Assembly: GCA_004376975.1 (NCBI GenBank)
Contig: SOJA01000103.1
Location: 1 to 13,770 of the forward strand
Reading direction: 5' to 3'
DNA: 13,770 nt
Source of the DNA: Candidatus Bathyarchaeota archaeon
GTDB taxonomy: Archaea > Thermoproteota > Bathyarchaeia > Bathyarchaeales > UBA233
Part shown: in pieces, positions 1 through 5,841 of the stretch
Numbering within the stretch: the stretch's first letter is position 1
How the letters are laid out: each line of letters opens with the position of its first letter
The notes under the pieces: model-generated
What the model was told of the DNA's origin: nothing
The model's database searches: none
Seen by the model: the letters and a program-made list of their open reading frames with translations, nothing else
Translations under genes and position numbers: made by a program

Positions 1-2
1 AT

Positions 3-67
3 AGAGTGCCTATGATGCCCGGCATATTTCTGAAACTTGATGAACATGCGCCTCACTGAGGCACTCT
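3..67 (+). ncRNA. Putative C/D box guide sRNA
   Basis: The segment has all elements of an archaeal C/D box RNA in the right order. Box C is ATGATGC (12-18), box D' is CTGA (30-33), box C' is TTGATGA (37-43) and box D is CTGA (56-59). The D'-C' spacer is 3 nt, and the two guide intervals are 11 nt (19-29) and 12 nt (44-55), which are the usual archaeal lengths. A perfect 9-bp inverted repeat (3-11 with 59-67) closes the ends and abuts the C and D boxes, as expected for a K-turn stem. By the box D plus five rule, the D guide would direct 2'-O-methylation of the G opposite C51, and the D' guide the A opposite T25. The likely partners are L7Ae, Nop5 and fibrillarin. Box C ends in C instead of A and box C' starts with T instead of a purine; both are mild deviations. 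I did not identify the targets. Confidence 0.6.
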
Positions 68-70
68 GCA

Positions 71-83
71 TTGTTCTTTTCTT
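71..83 (+). terminator. T-rich tract after the sRNA
   Basis: A pyrimidine, mainly T, run (TTGTTCTTTTCTT) begins 4 nt after the closing stem of the putative C/D RNA. Archaeal RNA polymerase terminates at T-rich tracts on the non-template strand, so this could define the sRNA 3' end and separate it from ileS. Confidence 0.3.
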
Positions 84-135
84 AACCTCTCGCAGCAGGT
101 CCTAACAAGTTGACGGTAAACTCTACTAGCAACTC

Positions 136-143
136 TTATATTT
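136..143 (+). promoter_or_regulatory. Possible TATA box for ileS
   Basis: TTATATTT is a plausible archaeal TATA box. A start about 25 nt downstream (near 165) would give a leader of about 20 nt before the GTG at 187. That leader would include the GGCGGTG and AGAGGTGG stretches near the start codon. Confidence 0.35.
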
Positions 144-186
144 GTCAAATAACATTCCACCTTAGGCGGTGCTATGAAGATGAGAG

Positions 187-3100
187 GTGGCCGTCAAATT
201 CAAAGCTGATTCTAGACGTTGGCTTACGTTAGATTATCGTCCACTCGAACTTGAACAAAAACTCCGTGAATTTTGGGAAAAGAATAAAGTTTCTCAAAGG
301 CTCATGCAACTTAGAGAAAAGAAGAACAAAGGCGTTTTAGGCTTCGTCGAAGGACCTCCAACTCTTAACGGCTTTCCACATATTGGGCATGCTCGCGGAC
401 GGGTGATGAAGGACCTTCGATACCGCTTTAAAACCATGCAGGGATTTTATGTTCCTTTCTGGGGAGGCTGGGACTGTCAGGGCTTGCCAGTTGAGTTAGA
501 AGTTGAAAGAGCACTTGGTGTTAGAAACAAAAAAGAATTGTTAGAAAAGGTTGGTGAAGAACGCTTCATCGAAGAGTGCAAGAAAACTGTGAAAAAATAC
601 CATCGAGAATGGGTTGCTGCTGATCAGAAACTCGGAGTTTTCATGAGCAACGAAAAGGCCTACTGGACCTATCACGACGAATATATCGAAAGAGAATGGG
701 CGTATCTTAAGCGGGCTTGGGATCAAGACCTTCTTGGCGAGGGTTATTACGTAGTTGCCTACTGTCCTCACTGTCAAACATCCCTCAGCAACGCCGAAGT
801 CGGTTACGAAGGAGCCTACAGAGAGGTTGAAGACCCGTCTCTCCACTTCAAGATGAAAGTAAGCAAGGCTGAAAACGAGTATTTCCTTGTCTGGACCACA
901 ATGCCATTCACAATAATCACAGATATGATGCTGGCAGTTCATCCAGAAGCTGAATATGCCAAGGTGAAAGTCGGCGAAGAAACGTGGATTCTCGCCAAAA
1001 ACAGAGTTGAATCTGTCATGCAAGAACTTGACATAAGCGACTACCGAATTGTCAACGTTGTGGCAGCGAAGGAACTCGAAGGCACAAAGTATGAGTATCC
1101 ATTTAAGGATACGGTTCCTCGTCAACGGGAACTAGATCAACAACCCTACGTTCACACCGTTGTATGCGAAGAGTTCGTAGATGTAAGCACCGCTACTGGC
1201 GTGGTACACCTGTCGCCGGGAAACGGTGAAGAAGACTTTCAGGCTGCTCAAAAGCGTCAATTATCTGTGTACGTTCCTTTTGATGATGAATGTAGATTTA
1301 CTGAGGAAGCTGGTGAATTCGCTGGAATATTCGCTCGAGACGCAGACTCCAAAGTGGTTGATATACTCCGTCAAAAAGGACTGTTGGTGTCCACAAAGAC
1401 TGTTCGACACGAATACCCAACATGCTGGCGTTCCCACCACAAACTCATTTGGCTCGCCCGCAGAGAATACTTTCTCTGGACAAATAAGGTGAACGACAAA
1501 GTTGTTGAAGCCGCTGAAAAAGTCAATTATTTCTATGAAAGCCCAAAAAACCGGTTTCTCTCTTTCTTAAAAGAAGGAAAGCCATGGTGTGTTTCTCGAG
1601 AAAGAGTCTGGGGCGCACCTCTGCCCGTTTGGGTTTGCAAAAAATGTGGACACAAAGTGTGTATAGCCAGTAAGAAGGAGCTGCTTGAGAAGAACACAGA
1701 ACCTGTAGGCGATGATTTTGAATTGCACAAACCGTGGGTAGACCGGGTCATCTTGAAATGCGACAATTGTGGCGCTACTATGAGACGGGAGCCTTTCGTG
1801 TTAGACGCTTGGCACAATAGTGGTGCATCTCCTTACGCACGCTTCACAGATGAGGAGTTCAAGAAATTTGTTCCAGTCGACTTTCTAACCGAAGGAATAG
1901 ACCAAACCAGAGGATGGGCAAACACACTACTACTCGAACACGTCATATTAACAGGTAAAGCAGAGGCTCCGTACAAGGCCTTTCTCTTCCAAGGGTTAGC
2001 CCAAGATGCAAAAGGCAGAAAAATGAGCAAAAGCCTTGGCAACGTATTGGACGCCAACTCAGTTCTAGAAAAATACTCTGCCGACGTTTGCAGATTCTAC
2101 ATGCTCTGGAAATGCTCTCCAATAGATCCCATAGACTTCGACACAAAAGAATTGAACAGACGCGCCTACCAAATCCTCGGCACACTCTACCATCTGCACA
2201 AGTTCTTTATGCAAAACGCTGAATATGACCACTTCAACCCGCGAAAACACACTCTCCAATGGGCCAGAAAAAACAACGCTCTGAAAAATCCTGACCGTTG
2301 GTTGTTATCAAAACTACAGCAAACAGTCAACGAAGTTACCGAGAAACTTGAAAAATGTGAGTTCCATTTCGCCCTCTCAGAACTAGAAGAATTTGTTGTT
2401 AACGTCGTCAGCCGACAGTATGTTCCCATGGTTCGCAGAGAACTGTGGAGCGACGATCCTGAAACTCTTAACCGTCGATTGGCTGTCTATGCAACCCTCT
2501 GGAACACGTTAAAAACGCTGGTTCTTCTCTTTAACCCTGCAACCCCGTTCTTAAGCGAGTTCATGTACCAAAACGTCTACAAAGAACTAGACGACACTCT
2601 CCTCGAATCTGTGAACCTTGAAGCATGGCCTAAGCCAGATAAGACTCTTCAAGACACCTCTTTAGAACAAGAATTTGAAACCCTACTACAGTGCGTTCCA
2701 CTAGCGTATTCTGCTAGACAATCTGCGAGGCTGAAACGTCGGTGGCCCCTGCAGAAAGTCGTGGTGGTGGCGTCGAAACAGGTACAAGAAGCGTTAAAGA
2801 ATTTGGAAGAAGTGTTTCTCGAACTCGTCAACGTAAAGGAAGTCGAATATCTTGAAAAGCTTCCGCAGGTTGACTTGAAAAGATGGGCGTTGGCGTCTGA
2901 AAACGATCTGCACGTTCTGCTTGACACGCATCGAGACGAGGCTTTGCTGGGCGAGGGGGTTATGCGTGACTTGGCACGTCGTGTTCAGGCTCTTCGAAAG
3001 GAGCTGGGCTTTAAACCCACCGACATACTGGACGCTGTTTACGTGGCGGAACTAGACATGAAAAGTATGAAATTGCTGGCACCCTACTTAACTGAGATGG

Positions 3101-3216
3101 CGGAACTTGTTCGAGCTAAGAAAGTTCATGCTCACAAGAAGCGATCCGAAATCAAAGTAAAGTGGCACAAGCGTGCGTTAGATGCCAAGACGGTGCACAT
3201 TGCCATTGAGGGATGA
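187..3216 (+). CDS. ileS: Isoleucyl-tRNA synthetase
   Basis: This cytosolic class I aminoacyl-tRNA synthetase charges tRNA-Ile using ATP. The 1009 residues match the usual size of about 1,000-1,050. The catalytic core shows HIGH (residues 65-68), GWDCQGLPVE (94-103) and KMSKS (612-616). The CP1 editing insert contains WTTMPFT and VVHLSPGNGEEDF, which proofread mischarged valine. Putative zinc cysteines occur at CPHC (193-196) and at C484/C487 with C525/C528. LDAWHNSGASPYARF and GIDQTRGW are typical of archaeal IleRS and argue against ValRS or LeuRS. The C-terminal anticodon-binding part ends with RRVQALRKELGF and a basic tail. The start is GTG at 187: an in-frame TGA lies at 181-183, and the next Met is residue 40, too close to the HIGH motif. 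The gene converges on the minus-strand metalloprotease gene, leaving 16 bp between the stops. Confidence 0.97.
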   Translation: MAVKFKADSRRWLTLDYRPLELEQKLREFWEKNKVSQRLMQLREKKNKGVLGFVEGPPTLNGFPHIGHARGRVMKDLRYRFKTMQGFYVPFWGGWDCQGLPVELEVERALGVRNKKELLEKVGEERFIEECKKTVKKYHREWVAADQKLGVFMSNEKAYWTYHDEYIEREWAYLKRAWDQDLLGEGYYVVAYCPHCQTSLSNAEVGYEGAYREVEDPSLHFKMKVSKAENEYFLVWTTMPFTIITDMMLAVHPEAEYAKVKVGEETWILAKNRVESVMQELDISDYRIVNVVAAKELEGTKYEYPFKDTVPRQRELDQQPYVHTVVCEEFVDVSTATGVVHLSPGNGEEDFQAAQKRQLSVYVPFDDECRFTEEAGEFAGIFARDADSKVVDILRQKGLLVSTKTVRHEYPTCWRSHHKLIWLARREYFLWTNKVNDKVVEAAEKVNYFYESPKNRFLSFLKEGKPWCVSRERVWGAPLPVWVCKKCGHKVCIASKKELLEKNTEPVGDDFELHKPWVDRVILKCDNCGATMRREPFVLDAWHNSGASPYARFTDEEFKKFVPVDFLTEGIDQTRGWANTLLLEHVILTGKAEAPYKAFLFQGLAQDAKGRKMSKSLGNVLDANSVLEKYSADVCRFYMLWKCSPIDPIDFDTKELNRRAYQILGTLYHLHKFFMQNAEYDHFNPRKHTLQWARKNNALKNPDRWLLSKLQQTVNEVTEKLEKCEFHFALSELEEFVVNVVSRQYVPMVRRELWSDDPETLNRRLAVYATLWNTLKTLVLLFNPATPFLSEFMYQNVYKELDDTLLESVNLEAWPKPDKTLQDTSLEQEFETLLQCVPLAYSARQSARLKRRWPLQKVVVVASKQVQEALKNLEEVFLELVNVKEVEYLEKLPQVDLKRWALASENDLHVLLDTHRDEALLGEGVMRDLARRVQALRKELGFKPTDILDAVYVAELDMKSMKLLAPYLTEMAELVRAKKVHAHKKRSEIKVKWHKRALDAKTVHIAIEG

Positions 3217-3232
3217 CAGATTGACAGTTAAT

Positions 3233-3781
3233 TTACTTTATGTAATCTGGAGTCTTCAAATCCACTAGCTCCATTTCAGATAACCCTCTTCTCATTCTAT
3301 TTGAATAACCATCAGAGGGCAGATACGCGACTTTTGGGAAGTATATGGCTATGCCTTTTTCTGCCATTCTAGTGGCTGGATGATCGTTTCCCAAGGCTAA
3401 TCTGCAGACTTCATAGGTCAGTTCCTTCACGTCATCTTCATCAATGTATCCAAGAGAGTGCAGATACTCATGGAGAAACAGGTGGAAGCAGTAAGCGTTG
3501 AAGATTCTCCGCTCCTTGGTTCGGAGAGCGGTCTCAAGGGGAGTTCGGTTCACAACTATGATGTTTGAGCCCACAGGGTGAAACGCGCCTATGAAATATC
3601 CTCTCTTCATTCCCAAGTCAGCTAGGCCGAGCATGAGACCGGCTCTGTGCATGTTCAGGAACCTCTTTACGGCCTCCTTCACTAACTCGAAAACTTTGGC
3701 TAATGTGGTGCAGTTGTCAAGTTTTTTGTCGAGTCTTTCTTTGGCTTCGTAACTCACAGTTCTAACGCTCCTGGGAATCAT
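3233..3781 (-). CDS. Small cytosolic zinc metalloprotease-like protein
   Basis: This 182-residue protein has no signal peptide or membrane helix. Its key feature is HEYLHSLGYID at residues 104-114. It fits HExxHxxGxxD, the metzincin zinc motif in which D114 would be the third ligand and E105 the catalytic base. Glutamates at 120 and 124 in the next helix could instead serve as a gluzincin-type ligand. The N-terminal third (about residues 10-45) is charged and predicted helical; 60-80 looks like beta strands (FIGAFHPVGSNIIVVN), as expected before a metzincin active-site helix. I do not recognise a named family; substrate and true protease activity are unknown. The ATG at 3781 sits about 25 nt downstream of a TATA-like element, which suggests a leaderless mRNA. 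Confidence 0.75.
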   Translation of the reverse strand: MIPRSVRTVSYEAKERLDKKLDNCTTLAKVFELVKEAVKRFLNMHRAGLMLGLADLGMKRGYFIGAFHPVGSNIIVVNRTPLETALRTKERRIFNAYCFHLFLHEYLHSLGYIDEDDVKELTYEVCRLALGNDHPATRMAEKGIAIYFPKVAYLPSDGYSNRMRRGLSEMELVDLKTPDYIK

Positions 3782-3801
3782 TAAGTTGATTCGAAACCGT
3801 T

Positions 3802-3809
3802 TCTTAAAG
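3802..3809 (-). promoter_or_regulatory. TATA box, leaderless metalloprotease gene
   Basis: On the minus strand the sequence reads CTTTAAGA, centred about 25 nt upstream of the ATG at 3781, so transcription should begin at or next to the start codon. A short palindrome, GAAAC-C-GTTTC (3793-3803), overlaps the downstream edge of this box and could be an operator. Confidence 0.4.
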
Positions 3810-3866
3810 TTTGTGAATGAAGGTTTAATTCATTTGCTAGGTGACTGTTACGTTATTTGCGTTATT

Positions 3867-3955
3867 CTCTCTCTTATTAGACCCCTATACCCGGGGGGGT
3901 AGTCGGTTTCTCACCGAGCTGCCGCGCGTGCGGTCCGGAGAGAGCGTGGTTTTTT
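3867..3955 (+). ncRNA. GC-rich multi-hairpin island, candidate ncRNA
   Basis: This short GC-rich block sits in an otherwise AT-rich gap. A 7-bp outer stem CTCTCTC/GAGAGAG (3867-3873 with 3938-3944) encloses three small hairpins: ACCCC/GGGGT (3881-3885 with 3896-3900), TCGGT/ACCGA around a TTCTC loop (3903-3917) and CCGC/GCGG around GCGT (3922-3933). Six T residues follow at 3950-3955, as at an archaeal transcript end. A weak TATA-like TTTAATT lies upstream at 3824-3830. The layout resembles a multi-branched RNA. It is not a tRNA, because it lacks a T-loop and an anticodon loop of normal size. I know no RNA family that it matches; it could also be a decayed mobile-element or group II intron remnant. 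Confidence 0.35.
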
Positions 3956-3956
3956 G

Positions 3957-3994
3957 ATAGACACGGCTTTTGAAGTGTTATCTGAAGTGTCTAT
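3957..3994. repeat. 8-bp inverted repeat downstream of the M50 gene
   Basis: ATAGACAC (3957-3964) and GTGTCTAT (3987-3994) are exact reverse complements separated by 22 nt, starting 9 bp beyond the stop of the minus-strand M50 gene. The loop contains TGAAGTGT (3971-3978), and a second copy (3983-3990) overlaps the right arm. It may form a 3'-end hairpin for the M50 transcript. Confidence 0.35.
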
Positions 3995-4003
3995 AGTTTT
4001 GAA

Positions 4004-5089
4004 TTAAATTAAGAAAGGAAATGAGAGGAAAAATATTGTAGCTATCCCGAGAGCAGTGAGTTTTCTCCAAGTTGTTACTTTTGAAGTGTCGTCCAACGGA
4101 CCGGGGTGTCGCATAGACGAAAAGAAAATCGCAATTATTGCCCATATGATGAACGCTTCCCAGATTAAAAGGCCTAAAATCAGCAAGGTTATGATTGCAA
4201 GATACGATATGATGCTACGTGTCCTTTTCCCAAAGAAAGTCCGTGCGACGTGGCCGCCATCGAACATTCCCACTGGTATGAGGTTGAGCACCGTAATAAT
4301 CATTCCAACCCAACCCGCAAAGGCAACCGGATGCAATAATATCACAAGTACGGATTCTGTTTGGGGCGGAACCGCTCCTAATGGGGGGAACGCAAGCCCG
4401 ATCAACGAAAATAATAATGGCGCTGGCAGTGTGAGGCCGCCTTCAGGAATCCAAGCGTAACTTGAAAGGGGGAGGCCTATAATGGTAACAGCGATTGCTA
4501 CAAGAAAACCTACGATCGGGCCAGTGGAACCTATGTCAAATAAGGCGTCTCTGTTTGGGGGAAGAGATTTTTGTTGGATGACAGCCCCAAAGGTGCCGAT
4601 AGGTGGGGGGCCTGGTATAAAATATGGATATGTGGCTTCTACATGGTGTTTGTCAGCTGCTAGCTTGTGTCCCATCTCATGTGAGCCTAAGATTGCTATG
4701 ATGGCAGCCGCAAAAGTCACCGTTCCTATGACATCCTGAGATTGGAAATATCCAGCAATCAGCACGGTTCCAACTGTTGCAAAAAATAACGCTATATTTA
4801 TGATGGGTCGGCTGGGTTTCATGGGAGGTTTCTGTGTGACCTGAAGCACGGTTTTGTCGTTTCTTTTTCTCAGAACTGGAATGAAACCTAGGGGGTCTAA
4901 ACGTTTGATGAGCCTTAGAAAAGCTGTTTTTGAGTCTTGTCGTAGCTTCACATGGAAGGTTGGTATGTTGTATTCTACGAAGCTGTCTTCTACTTCGAAT
5001 TCTTGCTCAACTGTGGTGCGGAGTTGTTCAAATTGGGTAACCTCGTCTAAGGGTTGTGTGGAGGAATCGTTGGAGGATACGTCGCTCAT
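4004..5089 (-). CDS. Site-2 protease family (M50) membrane metalloprotease
   Basis: This intramembrane zinc protease cleaves membrane-anchored substrates within or near the bilayer. Of its 361 residues, the first 90 or so are soluble. Hydrophobic segments follow at about 97-115, 120-138, 190-207, 223-240, 247-270, 292-325 and 344-360. HEMGH (137-141) supplies two zinc ligands and the catalytic Glu; NLIPVGMFDGGH (269-280) supplies the third ligand, D277. The stretch YFIPGPPPIGTFGAVI followed by DIGSTGPIVGF is typical of the archaeal/plant EGY-like branch of M50 proteases. All catalytic residues are present, so it is probably active. Its substrate cannot be deduced; a membrane-anchored regulator or an envelope protein is possible. 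The ATG at 5089 has no clear Shine-Dalgarno sequence. Confidence 0.92.
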   Translation of the reverse strand: MSDVSSNDSSTQPLDEVTQFEQLRTTVEQEFEVEDSFVEYNIPTFHVKLRQDSKTAFLRLIKRLDPLGFIPVLRKRNDKTVLQVTQKPPMKPSRPIINIALFFATVGTVLIAGYFQSQDVIGTVTFAAAIIAILGSHEMGHKLAADKHHVEATYPYFIPGPPPIGTFGAVIQQKSLPPNRDALFDIGSTGPIVGFLVAIAVTIIGLPLSSYAWIPEGGLTLPAPLLFSLIGLAFPPLGAVPPQTESVLVILLHPVAFAGWVGMIITVLNLIPVGMFDGGHVARTFFGKRTRSIISYLAIITLLILGLLIWEAFIIWAIIAIFFSSMRHPGPLDDTSKVTTWRKLTALGIATIFFLSFPFLI

Positions 5090-5182
5090 GTTTGTTCATT
5101 AGTGAACTATAGCTTGAGATATTAGAACCTTGTGTAGAATAAAGAATCAATGGCGTATTATTTCAAATATGTCAGATTTTGT

Positions 5183-5650
5183 TTATGTTTGAGCATAGTA
5201 GTATTTCAGGATGCTATCATAGGATGGGTCTGACCCTATCTGTTCTGTTGTCTTTTCGATTGCCTGTTCTAATGTGAGTTCTTCTGTGTACAAGGTCTGG
5301 ATTAGGTGGAGGGTTGCTTTATCTGAGTGAAATAACGCCACATCTCCGTCCCAGCCTATGTATGCAGTTGCTCCTCGCTTGAAGAATTCATGGTATATAG
5401 TTGGGTCGCCTGCCCCGTGACATCCCATGGCAATAACGAGAGCTTGGTTGAATTTTGTTGTCATGTGTATTTTCACGAAGCCCCAGTTTATGGCGAAGAC
5501 GGATTGGGATTCGTTTGTTGCGTAGGCTTCTTTTACTAGGTGGGAGTGTTGTTCTCTGGTATACTTTTCTTTTATGTAGGGTTCGCCAGTGAAGAGATAA
5601 TGATGTTTTATGTGTTTTCCCAGCCGTTGACAGGATGTACGTCCGCGCAC
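5183..5650 (-). pseudogene. Truncated C11/C25-like (caspase-fold) peptidase remnant
   Basis: The 155 readable codons look like only the C-terminal part of a clostripain/gingipain-type cysteine peptidase of the kind common in archaeal surface loci. LVIAMGCHGAG (residues 71-81) would hold the catalytic Cys77 after a hydrophobic strand, and GATAYIGWDG (93-102) resembles the next strand and loop. The amphipathic tail TLHLIQTLYTEELTLEQAIEKT is also typical. The part that should carry the catalytic His and the N-terminal sheet is missing. The GTG at 5650 is merely the first possible start, preceded in frame by a stop at 5702-5704, and the first 18 or so residues look non-native. The 190 bp up to the vWA gene show no recognisable continuation in any frame. 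It is probably a decayed gene; a small expressed protein is less likely. Confidence 0.55.
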
Positions 5651-5841
5651 GCGGATTTCGGCTTCATGACGAAGGTGTCTTGGATGACATTTGTGAATTA
5701 TTCAATGAAGTGAAAATGAAGTACATGTTGAAAAAATGGAGAGGGGCGGATGGAGCTGTATCTTGTGAAGTCTTTGTGGCATGCTACGTAAGATTTTACT
5801 GCTGCTTCAGTCGTACGTGTTTGAAGATTTGCTGACGTTGG

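Noticed and set aside
541..1125. 194-codon open frame on the minus strand inside ileS
   Set aside because: It lies wholly within the well-supported IleRS gene in antisense. Its Cys/Phe/His-rich composition is that of a shadow frame, and it has no promoter or recognisable motif.
3867..3944. Four-stem layout of the GC-rich island read as a tRNA cloverleaf
   Set aside because: The outer stem is 7 bp, but there is no T-loop consensus, no 7-nt anticodon loop and no D-loop GG, and the third hairpin has only a 4-nt loop. It is kept as an unclassified RNA candidate.
5635..5835. 66-codon plus-strand frame between the peptidase remnant and the vWA gene
   Set aside because: It overlaps the remnant, lacks a clear ribosome site or TATA box, becomes Cys/Phe-rich at the end and has no recognisable domain. 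A real small protein cannot be excluded, but the support is too weak.
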